From positions 4,066,001 through 4,130,000 of the forward strand of contig NZ_CP026362.1 of assembly GCF_004116955.1 (NCBI RefSeq): a DNA stretch of 64,000 nucleotides. The letters are read 5' to 3'. Under the pieces are notes generated by a model. It did no database searches. It was given only the letters and a program-made list of their open reading frames with translations, and was not told the DNA's origin. Source of the DNA: Bacillus vallismortis. GTDB taxonomy: Bacteria > Bacillota > Bacilli > Bacillales > Bacillaceae. The translations under genes were made by a program, and so were the position numbers. Position 1 is the first letter of the stretch; the number at the start of each line of letters is the position of its first letter. Below, in pieces: positions 7,530 to 16,663 of the stretch.

Positions 7530-8415
7530 ATTTCCGGTCATTTACCGATTTGCATATATCAACAAATTGTCCCAGTACAGGGTTTTGGCTGTCTTTTCGA
7601 TAGGCGATGATCCATTCTGCTTTGAGCTGAAAATGGTCAACGCTTCGATACGTAACATCAAGATTAAACAGCCGTCTGGCCGAGGATGGGACAATGGTAA
7701 TGCCGATACCCGCTGTCACCAATCCGATCACCATTTGATATTCTGTCGCTTCCTGAACGATATTCGGCACAAAACCCGCGTTTTCACAGAGTTGAATAAA
7801 ATCGGTATATAACGTGGGCCACGCTTCTTTGGACAGGGTGATGATCGGTTCGTTTTCCAAATCTGTAATGTCGATTGATGTTTTTAATGCAAGCGGATGC
7901 TGCTTTGGCAATGCAAGGATGCATGGACTGCTTTGGGTTGTCTCAATTTGCAGCTCGGGATGTTCTAACGGCGGATGGAGAATGCCGATGTCGATATTTC
8001 CTTTGAGCAATTCCTCCTGCTGCCGGTATGAAGCGATTTCTTTCAGTTCAATTTTCACAGAGGGAAATTTTTTACGGTATTCCCGGATGATCGGCGGCAG
8101 AAATTCATATGTAGCTGATCCGACAAAACCAATGACGAGATGGCCGTGCTCGCCGCGAGCCGTTCGCTGGGCCAGTTCAATTGCTTGATCAATTTGCATC
8201 AATGCGGTGCGGCAATGATGCAAAAATATTTCCCCTGCCGCGGTAAGCTCCACAAATCGTTTTGTCCTCTTGAGAAGCGTCACCCCGACTTCTTTTTCCA
8301 GCTGTTTGATCTGCTGGCTGAGAGGAGGCTGTGTCATGTTCAGCCGAAGCGCAGCTTTTCCGAAATGAAGCTCTTCGGCTACTGCGATAAAGTATTGAAG
8401 ATGGCGAAGCTCCAT
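7528..8415 (-). CDS. alsR: LysR-type activator of acetoin synthesis, AlsR
   Basis: A 295-residue LysR-type regulator: N-terminal winged HTH (residues about 1-60, MELRHLQYFIAVAEELHFGKAALRLN...) and a periplasmic-binding-like effector domain from about residue 90. It activates divergent alsSD in response to acetate, low pH and fermentation (established for B. subtilis). Its TAAT-N11-ATTA target is visible upstream at 8443-8461. It runs into the cotH terminator. In 168 I remember ywrK and ywrJ beyond its 3' end; they are missing here. Confidence 0.95.
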   Translation of the reverse strand: MELRHLQYFIAVAEELHFGKAALRLNMTQPPLSQQIKQLEKEVGVTLLKRTKRFVELTAAGEIFLHHCRTALMQIDQAIELAQRTARGEHGHLVIGFVGSATYEFLPPIIREYRKKFPSVKIELKEIASYRQQEELLKGNIDIGILHPPLEHPELQIETTQSSPCILALPKQHPLALKTSIDITDLENEPIITLSKEAWPTLYTDFIQLCENAGFVPNIVQEATEYQMVIGLVTAGIGITIVPSSARRLFNLDVTYRSVDHFQLKAEWIIAYRKDSQNPVLGQFVDICKSVNDRK

Positions 8416-8442
8416 TCAATATGCATTCCTTTCTTAGGTTAA

Positions 8443-8461
8443 TAATTCGTAATACATATTA
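8443..8461. promoter_or_regulatory. AlsR regulator binding site
   Basis: Perfect TAAT-N11-ATTA palindrome, about 75 bases before the predicted alsS transcription start. This is the position and form described for AlsR primary binding at alsS. Confidence 0.8.
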
Positions 8462-8477
8462 ATCATAAGGCGAATCG

Positions 8478-8492
8478 ATATTGGAGGTCAAT
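8478..8492. promoter_or_regulatory. AlsR activator binding site (AT-N11-AT)
   Basis: AT-N11-AT, 35 bases downstream of the primary site and just before or overlapping the -35 region, as expected for a LysR-type activation site. The motif is short, so the assignment depends on spacing. Confidence 0.55.
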
Positions 8493-8510
8493 TTCCAAAG
8501 AGTGTATAGT
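8482..8510 (+). promoter_or_regulatory. alsSD promoter
   Basis: -10 TATAGT at 8505-8510 with a poor -35 (TGGAGG at 8482), as expected for an activator-dependent SigA promoter. It lies directly after the two AlsR sites. Confidence 0.6.
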
Positions 8511-8570
8511 GAAACATATCACAAGAAATATTTAAAATTTTATGTTTAAAATGCATAATAAGGAGTGAGG

Positions 8571-10286
8571 GTGTTGACAAAAGCAACAAAAGAACAAAAA
8601 TCCCTTGAGAAAAGCAGAGGGGCGGAGCTTGTTGTTGATTGCTTAGTGGAGCAAGGTGTCACACATGTATTTGGCATTCCAGGTGCAAAAATTGATGCGG
8701 TATTTGACGCTTTACAAGATAAAGGGCCAGAGATTATCGTTGCCCGGCATGAACAAAATGCAGCATTTATGGCGCAAGCAGTCGGCCGTTTAACTGGAAA
8801 ACCTGGAGTTGTATTAGTCACATCAGGACCAGGTGCTTCTAACTTGGCAACAGGACTGCTGACAGCAAACACTGAAGGTGACCCTGTCGTTGCGCTTGCT
8901 GGGAACGTGATCCGTGCAGATCGTTTAAAACGGACACATCAATCTTTGGATAATGCGGCGCTATTTCAGCCGATTACAAAATACAGTGTAGAAGTTCAAG
9001 ATGTAAAAAATATACCGGAAGCTGTTACAAATGCATTTAGGATTGCGTCAGCAGGTCAGGCTGGGGCCGCTTTTGTGAGCTTTCCGCAAGATGTTGTGAA
9101 TGAAGTCACAAATACAAAAAGCGTGCGTGCTGTCGCAGCGCCAAAACATGGTCCTGCAGCAGATGATACAATCAGTGCGGCCATTGCAAAAATCCAAACA
9201 GCGAAACTGCCTGTTGTATTAGTCGGCATGAAGGGCGGAAGACCGGAAGCGATTAAAGCGGTCCGCAAGCTTTTGAAAAAAGTGCAGCTTCCATTCGTCG
9301 AAACCTATCAAGCAGCCGGGACTCTTACAAGAGACTTGGAGGATCAATATTTTGGCCGTATCGGTTTGTTCCACAACCAGCCGGGCGATTTATTGATTGA
9401 GCAGGCGGATGTTGTTCTGACAATCGGCTATGATCCAATTGAATACGATCCGAAATTCTGGAATGTCAATGGTGACCGGACGATTATCCATTTGGATGAA
9501 ATACTGGCTGACATTGATCATGCTTACCAGCCGGAGCTTGAATTGATCGGTGATATTCCATCTACAATCAATCACATTGAACACGATGCTGTGAAAGTGG
9601 AGTTTGCTGAACGTGAGCAGAAAATCCTTGCAGATTTAAAACAATATATGCATGAGGGTGAGCAGGTTCCTGCCGATTGGAAATCAGACAGAGTGCATCC
9701 TCTTGAAATTGTAAAAGAACTGCGAAACGCAGTCGATGATCATGTGACAGTGACTTGCGATATCGGTTCACACGCGATTTGGATGTCTCGTTATTTCCGC
9801 AGCTATGAGCCATTAACATTAATGATCAGTAATGGTATGCAAACACTCGGTGTTGCACTTCCTTGGGCAATCGGCGCCTCATTAGTGAAACCGGGAGAAA
9901 AAGTCGTATCTGTCTCTGGTGACGGCGGTTTCTTATTCTCGGCGATGGAATTAGAGACGGCAGTTCGTTTAAAAGCGCCAATTGTCCACATTGTATGGAA
10001 CGATAGCACATATGACATGGTTGCATTCCAGCAACTGAAAAAATATAACCGTACATCTGCGGTCGATTTCGGAAATATCGATATTGTAAAATATGCGGAA
10101 AGCTTCGGAGCAACCGGCTTACGCGTAGAATCACCAGACCAGCTGGCGGATGTGCTGCGTCAAGGTATGAACGCCGAGGGTCCTGTCATCATTGATGTAC
10201 CGGTTGACTACAGTGATAACATTAATTTAGCAAGTGACAAGCTTCCGAAAGAATTCGGGGAACTCATAAAAACGAAAGCTCTCTAG
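8571..10286 (+). CDS. alsS: Catabolic acetolactate synthase AlsS
   Basis: A 571-residue thiamine diphosphate enzyme joining two pyruvates into 2-acetolactate for acetoin production. Domain order: N-terminal PYR domain with the catalytic Glu in [13 protein letters not shown] (about residues 57-69), central domain (about 195-330), and C-terminal PP domain with the ThDP motif [18 protein letters not shown]...WNDSTYD at about 440-480. FAD-dependent regulation typical of anabolic IlvB is not expected. The GTG at 8571 is taken as start after AAGGAG; TTG at 8574 is equally possible. Followed by alsD in one operon. Confidence 0.96.
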   Translation: MLTKATKEQKSLEKSRGAELVVDCLVEQGVTHVFGIPGAKIDAVFDALQDKGPEIIVARHEQNAAFMAQAVGRLTGKPGVVLVTSGPGASNLATGLLTANTEGDPVVALAGNVIRADRLKRTHQSLDNAALFQPITKYSVEVQDVKNIPEAVTNAFRIASAGQAGAAFVSFPQDVVNEVTNTKSVRAVAAPKHGPAADDTISAAIAKIQTAKLPVVLVGMKGGRPEAIKAVRKLLKKVQLPFVETYQAAGTLTRDLEDQYFGRIGLFHNQPGDLLIEQADVVLTIGYDPIEYDPKFWNVNGDRTIIHLDEILADIDHAYQPELELIGDIPSTINHIEHDAVKVEFAEREQKILADLKQYMHEGEQVPADWKSDRVHPLEIVKELRNAVDDHVTVTCDIGSHAIWMSRYFRSYEPLTLMISNGMQTLGVALPWAIGASLVKPGEKVVSVSGDGGFLFSAMELETAVRLKAPIVHIVWNDSTYDMVAFQQLKKYNRTSAVDFGNIDIVKYAESFGATGLRVESPDQLADVLRQGMNAEGPVIIDVPVDYSDNINLASDKLPKEFGELIKTKAL

Positions 10287-10347
10287 CACTCTGCACATCA
10301 CGACACTGTTTGATGAACAGCACTAAACAAAAGGAGTGAAGGGAATT

Positions 10348-11115
10348 ATGAAACGTGAAAGCAACATTCAAATGCTAAGCCGCGGACAAAAAGAGAAGCC
10401 TGTGAGCCAGATTTATCAAGTATCAACAATGACTTCTCTATTGGACGGGGTGTATGACGGGGATTTTGAACTGTCAGAGATACCAAAATACGGAGACTTC
10501 GGTATCGGAACCTTTAACAAGCTTGACGGAGAGTTGATTGGATTTGATGGTGAATTTTACCGTCTCCGTTCTGACGGTACTGCCACTCCGGTCCAAAACG
10601 GGGACCGTTCTCCATTCTGTTCATTTACGTTCTTTACACCGGATATGACGCACAAAATTGATGCGAAAATGGCACGTGAAGAATTTGAAAAAGAGATCAA
10701 CAGCATTCTGCCAAGCAAAAACTTATTTTATGCGATCCGCATTGACGGATTGTTTAAAAAAGTGCAGACAAGAACGGTAGAACTGCAAGAAAAACCTTAC
10801 GTACCGATGGTGGAAGCGGTCAAAACGCAGCCAATTTTCAACTTCGACAATGTGAGAGGAACAATCGTAGGTTTCCTGACACCAGCCTATGCAAACGGAA
10901 TCGCCGTTTCTGGCTATCACTTGCATTTCATTGACGAAGGCCGAAATTCAGGCGGACACGTTTTTGATTATGTGCTTGAAGATTGCACGGTTACGATTTC
11001 TCAAAAAATGAACATGAATCTCAGACTTCCGAATACAGCGGATTTCTTTAATGCCAATCTGGATAACCCTGATTTTGCTAAAGATATCGAAACAACGGAA
11101 GGAAGCCCTGAATAA
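10348..11115 (+). CDS. alsD: Alpha-acetolactate decarboxylase AlsD
   Basis: A 255-residue cytosolic enzyme converting 2-acetolactate to acetoin and CO2. The zinc ligands are visible in GYHLHFIDEGRNSGGH (about residues 192-207). The start at 10348 follows AAGGAGTGAAGGG; a longer in-frame start at 10336 is inside the ribosome site. It is 61 bases downstream of alsS, with no terminator between them and a strong one after it, so the pair forms an operon under AlsR. Confidence 0.96.
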   Translation: MKRESNIQMLSRGQKEKPVSQIYQVSTMTSLLDGVYDGDFELSEIPKYGDFGIGTFNKLDGELIGFDGEFYRLRSDGTATPVQNGDRSPFCSFTFFTPDMTHKIDAKMAREEFEKEINSILPSKNLFYAIRIDGLFKKVQTRTVELQEKPYVPMVEAVKTQPIFNFDNVRGTIVGFLTPAYANGIAVSGYHLHFIDEGRNSGGHVFDYVLEDCTVTISQKMNMNLRLPNTADFFNANLDNPDFAKDIETTEGSPE

Positions 11116-11120
11116 CAGAA

Positions 11121-11155
11121 AAAAGAAAGCCTTTTTGTACAGGGCTTTCTTTTTA
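11121..11155 (+). terminator. alsSD terminator
   Basis: AAAGAAAGCC/GGGCTTTCTTT stem and T-run right after alsD. Confidence 0.9.
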
Positions 11156-11212
11156 TTTGGCTCTTTTCCTGAATTTAGATAAAATAACGTCAAAAGGGCA
11201 AGGAGTGGTCTG

Positions 11213-11740
11213 ATGAAAATATTGGTGCTGGCAGTTCATCCACATATGGAGACTTCAGTCGTGAATAAGGCATGGACAGAGGAATTGAGTCAACATGAGA
11301 ATATCACAGTACGGGAGCTCTATAAGGAATACCCGGATGAAGCGATAGATGTTGCGAAGGAGCAGCAGCTTTGCGAGCAATATGACCGGATTGTCTTCCA
11401 ATTTCCGTTTTATTGGTACAGTTCCCCGCCGCTCTTAAAAAAATGGCAGGATCTTGTGCTGACTTTTGGCTGGGCTTTTGGTGCAGAAGGAAACGCCCTG
11501 CATGGCAAGGAGTTGATGCTGGCTGTATCAACGGGGAGTGAAGCGGAAAAATATCAAGCGGGCGGAGCGAATCACTACTCAATCAGTGAGCTTTTGAAAC
11601 CGTTTCAGGCCACGAGCAATCTAATCGGGATGAAATATCTGCCTCCATATGTGTTCTATGGCGTGAAATATGCAACCCAAGAGGAGATTGCCCTTAGTGC
11701 CAAACGGTTAACCGAATACATCCAACAGCCTTTTGCTTAA
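11213..11740 (+). CDS. ywrO: NAD(P)H oxidoreductase YwrO (quinone reductase family)
   Basis: A 175-residue flavodoxin-fold protein of the NQO1/KefF-like family. The N-terminal MKILVLAVHPHMETSVVNK is the FMN-phosphate loop, and FQFPFYWYSSPPLLKKWQD (about residues 62-80) plus the GWAFG segment are the typical active-site strands. It probably reduces quinones or nitro compounds with NAD(P)H in the cytosol. Monocistronic: a ribosome site (AAGGAG) precedes it and a terminator follows. The natural substrate is not deducible. Confidence 0.9.
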   Translation: MKILVLAVHPHMETSVVNKAWTEELSQHENITVRELYKEYPDEAIDVAKEQQLCEQYDRIVFQFPFYWYSSPPLLKKWQDLVLTFGWAFGAEGNALHGKELMLAVSTGSEAEKYQAGGANHYSISELLKPFQATSNLIGMKYLPPYVFYGVKYATQEEIALSAKRLTEYIQQPFA

Positions 11741-11743
11741 AAT

Positions 11744-11776
11744 AAGCCCTGTCCAGCATGCGACAGGGCTTTTTTA
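11744..11776. terminator. Terminator between ywrO and ywsA
   Basis: Perfect ten-pair stem AAGCCCTGTC/GACAGGGCTT followed by T-run; the A-run on the other side lets it also serve ywsA. Confidence 0.9.
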
Positions 11777-11779
11777 AAA

Positions 11780-12082
11780 TTAAAAATCCGGCAGCTCGGA
11801 CAGGTTATTTTCCTTCAAACCGTCCGGTTCACTTCGCAAAATATCTCGACCATATTTATGGAAGACATCAACATGAGCGAGTTTTCCCTCTTTTGCTTCT
11901 GACAGTGCAGAAGGATAGTCGAGCTCTCTACCTATGTTTGTTTTCACTGCGATAATATTGTCTTCCTCATTTCTTCTGACGGCAACTATTTCTTCTTTTC
12001 CAGGTGGTGGAACAGATTGCTGCTGCTCCGCCGTTGTTTCCCGGTCTTTATACGCTTCATAGACTGCTTCAAATTGATCCAT
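11780..12082 (-). CDS. ywsA: DUF3892-type protein YwsA
   Basis: A 100-residue soluble protein. The C-terminal half (IVAVRRNEEDNIIAVK to YGRDILRSEPDG) is typical of DUF3892, a small domain of unknown function common in Bacillus. The N-terminal 35 residues are Gln/Glu rich and probably disordered. A strong ribosome site (AAAGGAGGTG) precedes the ATG. No neighbour suggests a function. Confidence 0.8.
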   Translation of the reverse strand: MDQFEAVYEAYKDRETTAEQQQSVPPPGKEEIVAVRRNEEDNIIAVKTNIGRELDYPSALSEAKEGKLAHVDVFHKYGRDILRSEPDGLKENNLSELPDF

Positions 12083-12199
12083 ACGTACACCTCCTTTTTT
12101 TAACGTGAACTAAAATACTGACGATCATGTATGCATTCGACAATATTTCCTGAGAAATATCTATGGGTTTTGACAAATCGATCCATGATTTGCGAAGAA

Positions 12200-12234
12200 A
12201 AAAGGGATTCCGCATGAGAAACGGGATCCCTTTC
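12200..12234 (-). terminator. ywsB terminator
   Basis: Stem AAAGGGAT.CCG/CGG.ATCCCTTT with A/T flanks, just downstream of ywsB on the minus strand. Confidence 0.8.
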
Positions 12235-12237
12235 AAT

Positions 12238-12777
12238 TTATTTTGACATGTGTAAGTCCTTTGTTTTCATATAGCCTGTCGCGCCGCCATAATCAACGAA
12301 CACCCAATCAAAATCAAAACCGCCTTTTTTCGTCTTACTCCAGCCTAGAAAAGAAACGCTTGTGCCTGCTGGAAGAGTTGCAATGCTTTTTCCTTCAACG
12401 GATGTATACACATTCGTTTTTGCTTTTGTTTTTACCGTTGTAGCTGCTTTTACAATGTAATGAGTGGAGACAAAGCCTGTTTTGCCGTTTTTATAATGAA
12501 TCTTTGCCCAGTCTGCGTTTGAGAAGGAAATCAGTTTTAAACTGTCGCCTAAGTGCAGTATGCCTGCTTTAGGGCTTGAGGCGGAAGCCTTCGATCTGAC
12601 GTTTAGTGCCTCTGCTGACACCAAATAAGAATCAATCGGATAGCTGTATAAATCATCAATGCTTACAGTTGTTTCTGGCTGTTGTGCATGGATCGTGCTC
12701 GCCGCGCCCCCGGCAGAAGCCGCAGTCATTCCAGCTGCAAGTGCTAGAGTTGATAATGCTTTTGTCGTTTTTTTCAT
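12238..12777 (-). CDS. ywsB: Secreted protein with two bacterial SH3 domains, YwsB
   Basis: A 179-residue exported protein: signal peptide (residues 1 to about 32, ending near IHAQQ), then SH3b domain 1 (about 53-112, ALNVRSKASASSPK...KTGFVSTHYIV) and SH3b domain 2 (about 118-177, KTNVYTSVEGKS...GATGYMKTKDLHM). SH3b domains bind peptidoglycan, and no enzymatic domain is present. It is therefore probably a wall-bound protein of unknown role. Monocistronic, with its own terminator. Confidence 0.85.
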   Translation of the reverse strand: MKKTTKALSTLALAAGMTAASAGGAASTIHAQQPETTVSIDDLYSYPIDSYLVSAEALNVRSKASASSPKAGILHLGDSLKLISFSNADWAKIHYKNGKTGFVSTHYIVKAATTVKTKAKTNVYTSVEGKSIATLPAGTSVSFLGWSKTKKGGFDFDWVFVDYGGATGYMKTKDLHMSK

Positions 12778-12850
12778 GTCGTTCCTCTCCTCACGTAAGA
12801 GAAATCATTCATCTCTATCCCTATTCACGTTTTCATAGATTCTTAAACAT

Positions 12851-12879
12851 GAAAAAGGACCAGATAAAAATCTGATCCA
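12851..12879 (-). terminator. rbs operon terminator
   Basis: On the minus strand, GGATCAGAT/ATCTGGTCC (one G-T wobble) followed by TTTTT, seven bases after rbsB. Confidence 0.9.
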
Positions 12880-12885
12880 TGGAAA

Positions 12886-13803
12886 TCACTTTTGTGTTTC
12901 AAGTTTGAGAGGCGCGGATATCATTTTTTTCACCTTTTTTCCGTGTAAAATATCATCTGCGGCTTCTGTAGCCAGTTTGCCGATCAAGTCAGGCTGCTGG
13001 GCGACAGTGGCCGAGAGCTTTCCATCTTTAATGGAAGCGAGAGCATCTTTATTGCCGTCAAAACCGATTACTGCAATGTCTTTTCCCGAGCTGTTAATTG
13101 CCTCGAGAGCACCGAGCGCCATTTCATCATTGTGGGCAAAAACAGCTTGGATTTCCGGATGCCCCTGCAGCAGGTTTTCCATGACAGTCAGGCCTTTGGT
13201 GCGGTCAAAGTCAGCTGATTGTTTTGTGACAATGTCGAGCTTTTGATCTGCGATATGATGGAATCCCGAACCGCGTTCCCGCGTGGCAGAAGCGCCGGGT
13301 ACGCCCTCAAGCTCTGCCACCTTTGCACCTTTTCCAAGCTTGTCGGCAATGTATTCCGCGGCCATTTCACCGCCTTTTACATTATCGGAAGCAACGAGGG
13401 TTTCCACTTTTCCTTTTTCGGCGGATCGATCAATGGCGACGACGGGCACATCGACTGAATTTGCATATTCTACTGCCGTTGAAATCGCCGAAGAATCAGT
13501 CGGGTTGATTAGCAACGCATCAACACCTTGTTGAATTAGATCTTCCACATCACTCGTCTGTTTCGATGAATCATTTTGAGCGTCGACAATGATGACTTTC
13601 ATTCCCCGTTTTTCAGCTTCTTTTTCGATGCCCTTTTTTAATGAGACAAAAAAGGGATTGTTAAGCGTTGAGACGGACAAGCCGATGGTGAATTCCTTTT
13701 TGTTCCCCGAGTGTGACGGCTTTGCCCATTGGGGAGGCTCAAGCGAACAGGCAGTTAATAAAAACAATGATAATGTTAAAATGACGGATATAGCCTTTTT
13801 CAT
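12886..13803 (-). CDS. rbsB: Ribose-binding lipoprotein RbsB
   Basis: A 305-residue periplasmic-binding-protein-like lipoprotein capturing ribose outside the membrane. The lipobox is LLTACS with Cys19 as lipid anchor. The mature domain begins at about residue 37 (FTIGLSVSTLNNPFFVSLKKG) and shows the two-lobed sugar-binding family pattern (DAQND, NPTDS, VIGFDGNKDA). Last gene of rbsRKDACB, with a terminator behind it. Confidence 0.96.
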   Translation of the reverse strand: MKKAISVILTLSLFLLTACSLEPPQWAKPSHSGNKKEFTIGLSVSTLNNPFFVSLKKGIEKEAEKRGMKVIIVDAQNDSSKQTSDVEDLIQQGVDALLINPTDSSAISTAVEYANSVDVPVVAIDRSAEKGKVETLVASDNVKGGEMAAEYIADKLGKGAKVAELEGVPGASATRERGSGFHHIADQKLDIVTKQSADFDRTKGLTVMENLLQGHPEIQAVFAHNDEMALGALEAINSSGKDIAVIGFDGNKDALASIKDGKLSATVAQQPDLIGKLATEAADDILHGKKVKKMISAPLKLETQK

Positions 13804-13815
13804 GAAAAAAACCTC

Positions 13816-14769
13816 CTATGCTGACTTCTTGCGGTCTAATAATACCGCAATTAAGATGACAATCCCTTTGACAACCAGCTGATAAAACGATGAGACGCCA
13901 AGCAGGTTGAGCCCGTTATTTAGTGTGCCGATAATCAGCACCCCGATGAACGTGCCGATAATGCGTCCGCGTCCGCCCGAGAGACTGGTCCCTCCTAAGA
14001 CGACCGCCGCGATAGCATCCAGTTCGTACGATTCTCCGGCAGTCGGCTGTGCTGAATGCAGACGGGAGGTCAATATGGCGCCGGCAAGGGCGGATAAAAG
14101 CCCTGCTAACGAATAGATCATCACTTTCACGCGCGTCACTTTAATGCCCGAGATGAGCGCAGCTTTTTCATTGCCTCCAATTGCGTATGTTCGGCGTCCG
14201 AACGGTGTTTTATGAAGAATCACCCAAAGGATGGCAAAGGCGAGAACCATCGTAATCGCCGGTACAGGAATGCCTAAAAAGTAACCGCGTCCGAACAGCT
14301 GAAAAGCATAGTTTGTGCCAAGTCCGGTAATCGGATTTCCGTCTGTATACACAAGCGTCAGTCCGCGAAATACAGTCATGGTCGCAAGCGTAGCGATAAA
14401 GGGCGCCATTTTTCCTTTTGTGATCAATAGTCCGTTGATCATCCCGAGTACGGCACCAATGATACAGCCGAGGATGATCGCGAGAACCGGATCGACACCA
14501 GATACAATCATCCCCGCAACTAAAGCGCTGGACAGAGCCAGAATAGCGCCGACAGAAAGATCAATGCCGCCTGTTAAAATCACAAAGGTCATGCCGAACG
14601 CGATTAATCCGTTAATGGCGACCTGGCGAAGCAGGTTCAAAATATTCAGCGGTTCAAGAAAGCTGGGATTTAAAATAGATACAATGATAACGAGAATAAA
14701 TAAACCGAGAAACGGGCCGAGTTTTTGCATGACTCCGTCGAAGTGAATCCGTTTTTGTTCCGTTTTCAT
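13816..14769 (-). CDS. rbsC: Ribose ABC transporter permease RbsC
   Basis: A 317-residue integral membrane permease of the BPD_transp_2 (AraH/RbsC) family with 8-10 hydrophobic helices. It carries the conserved GGIDLSVGA motif (about residues 70-78) and the LGGTSLSGGRG coupling loop near residue 255 for interaction with RbsA. The start at 14769 (MKTEQKRIHF) is chosen for its upstream AGGAGGG site; the longer reading frame to 14790 overlaps rbsA. It begins one base after the rbsA stop codon. Confidence 0.95.
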   Translation of the reverse strand: MKTEQKRIHFDGVMQKLGPFLGLFILVIIVSILNPSFLEPLNILNLLRQVAINGLIAFGMTFVILTGGIDLSVGAILALSSALVAGMIVSGVDPVLAIILGCIIGAVLGMINGLLITKGKMAPFIATLATMTVFRGLTLVYTDGNPITGLGTNYAFQLFGRGYFLGIPVPAITMVLAFAILWVILHKTPFGRRTYAIGGNEKAALISGIKVTRVKVMIYSLAGLLSALAGAILTSRLHSAQPTAGESYELDAIAAVVLGGTSLSGGRGRIIGTFIGVLIIGTLNNGLNLLGVSSFYQLVVKGIVILIAVLLDRKKSA

Positions 14770-14770
14770 A

Positions 14771-16252
14771 CTACCGCCCTCCTGTGGCAAGTGTCATAAT
14801 TCGTTCTTGAGTTGCTTCCTGCGCATTGATTTCTCCGCTGATTCTTCCTTCATGGACAACGATAATGCGATCGCTCATTCCGAGAATTTCCGGCAGCTCT
14901 GATGACACCATAATGATGGCGACCCCGCGCTCAGTCAGCTCATTCATCAGCGAATAAATCTCCCGTTTTGCGCCAACATCCACACCTCTGGTCGGTTCAT
15001 CCAAGATGAGCACTTTCGGGCCGATGCCAATCCATTTGGCAATCACCACTTTTTGCTGGTTGCCTCCTGATAGATGGCGTGCGTGCGTTTCCGGTGATGC
15101 TGTTTTGATAGTCAGGCGTTTGATTAAAAGATCGACAAATTCGGCTTCTCGCTTGTGATCAATGAGACCTTTTGGAGAAAAACTGGCCAGATTGGGCAGC
15201 GCAATATTCTCGCGAATCGAAGTGTCGAGCAGCAGCCCTTCATCTTTGCGGTTCTCTGTAATAAAGCCGAGCCCTTTTTTCACCGCATCCTGCGGGTTCT
15301 TAATGACCGTCTTTTTTCCTGCGATCCATATCTCACCCGAGTCCAGCCTGTCAACACCGAACAGCGCTCTCATGATTTCTGTCCGGCCGGCTCCCATCAA
15401 TCCGGAAATACCGACGATCTCACCTGAACGAACAGAAAAGCTGACATCTTCAAAACGTCCTTTGACGGAGGCGTTTTTTACCTCGAATATGTTATCGCCG
15501 AGAGAGAGAGTCCGGTTCGGATATCGTTCAGTCAGCTCGCGTCCGACCATTTTTTTGACGACTTCATCAAAATCGGTTTCCGAGATGTTTGTTGTATCTA
15601 CCGTTTTTCCGTCTCGCATGATGGTGATTCTGTCGCAAATCGCAAAAATTTCTTCCATGCGATGCGAAATATATACGATGGATACACCGTTCTTTTTTAA
15701 CGCTGTAATGACCTCAAAGAGTGTGCTGATTTCCCGTTCCGTCAACGCTGCTGTCGGTTCATCCATAATGATGACCTCGGCATTTGTCATAAGCGCTTTT
15801 GCGATTTCGATCATTTGCTGCTGTCCGACGGAACAATCGCCCGCTTCCTGATCAAGAGAAAGAGAGACGGACAGTTTATCAAATTGCTCTTTTGCTAGCG
15901 CTTTCATTTTTCTTGTTTGTAAAACGCCTAGCTTAGAGGATATTTCTTTCCCGATAAATAGATTCTCAAGAACGGTCATTTCCGGCCAGATATTCAATTC
16001 CTGATGGATAAAGGCGATTCCATGCTGTTCCGCTTCTTTCGGATTGGAAAAGTACGTTTCGTTCTCGTTTATGCGGATTTGCCCTTTATCCGATTTATGC
16101 AGGCCTGTCAGTATATTCATAAGCGTGGACTTGCCGGCGCCGTTTTCTCCCATTAATGCGTGAACCTCACCAGGCGCGAGCTGAAAGGAAACACCTGACA
16201 GCACTTGGTTTTTTCCGAATGCTTTATGAATGTCTTTCATTTCAATCTGCAT
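14771..16252 (-). CDS. rbsA: Ribose ABC transporter ATPase RbsA
   Basis: A 493-residue double ATPase energising ribose uptake. The first half has Walker [10 protein letters not shown] (about residues 36-44), signature [15 protein letters not shown] and Walker [12 protein letters not shown]. The second half has a degenerate Walker A (GLMGAGRTE), signature [14 protein letters not shown] and Walker [12 protein letters not shown]. This asymmetric pair is normal for sugar ABC ATPases of the RbsA/MglA type. It acts at the inner membrane with RbsC and RbsB. Confidence 0.96.
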   Translation of the reverse strand: MQIEMKDIHKAFGKNQVLSGVSFQLAPGEVHALMGENGAGKSTLMNILTGLHKSDKGQIRINENETYFSNPKEAEQHGIAFIHQELNIWPEMTVLENLFIGKEISSKLGVLQTRKMKALAKEQFDKLSVSLSLDQEAGDCSVGQQQMIEIAKALMTNAEVIIMDEPTAALTEREISTLFEVITALKKNGVSIVYISHRMEEIFAICDRITIMRDGKTVDTTNISETDFDEVVKKMVGRELTERYPNRTLSLGDNIFEVKNASVKGRFEDVSFSVRSGEIVGISGLMGAGRTEIMRALFGVDRLDSGEIWIAGKKTVIKNPQDAVKKGLGFITENRKDEGLLLDTSIRENIALPNLASFSPKGLIDHKREAEFVDLLIKRLTIKTASPETHARHLSGGNQQKVVIAKWIGIGPKVLILDEPTRGVDVGAKREIYSLMNELTERGVAIIMVSSELPEILGMSDRIIVVHEGRISGEINAQEATQERIMTLATGGR

Positions 16253-16267
16253 GTTCCATCCTCCTTT

Positions 16268-16663
16268 CTAGAAAAGCACACCCGCCTGCAGAATGCAGTT
16301 GGCATATGGTGTAAATTCACCTGTTCGTATGATGGCTTTTGCTTCTTTTGTCAGCAGCTTAAACTTCTCGTGAGAAAGGTATTCAATCTCCTGTTCAGAA
16401 AAAAGGGTCTCTAGAAATCTCGCATTCTCCTGATTAGCCGTTTTCATTTCAGACGCCGCAATGACTTTTTCGACCACCATTTCGTCCGCGAGCACTGCCG
16501 CGGTATCCTCGAAAGCCGGAAGACCCGGCTTTAGTGAGAGATCAATTTTCAAAACGCCGTCAGGAACAGGCAGCCCCGCGTCTGCGATAACAATTTGGTC
16601 CGTGTGGCCAAGGTCGGCCAATAGCTTGGCTAGATGGCTGTTCAGTATACCGTGTTTTTTCAT
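16268..16663 (-). CDS. rbsD: D-ribose pyranase RbsD
   Basis: A 131-residue cytosolic mutarotase converting beta-pyranose ribose to the furanose form used by RbsK. The N-terminal MKKHGILNSHLAKLLADLGH contains the catalytic His (residue 20 region), and the C-terminal IIRTGEFTPYANCIL segment is characteristic. The start overlaps the rbsK stop by four bases (ATGA), indicating coupled translation. Confidence 0.96.
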   Translation of the reverse strand: MKKHGILNSHLAKLLADLGHTDQIVIADAGLPVPDGVLKIDLSLKPGLPAFEDTAAVLADEMVVEKVIAASEMKTANQENARFLETLFSEQEIEYLSHEKFKLLTKEAKAIIRTGEFTPYANCILQAGVLF

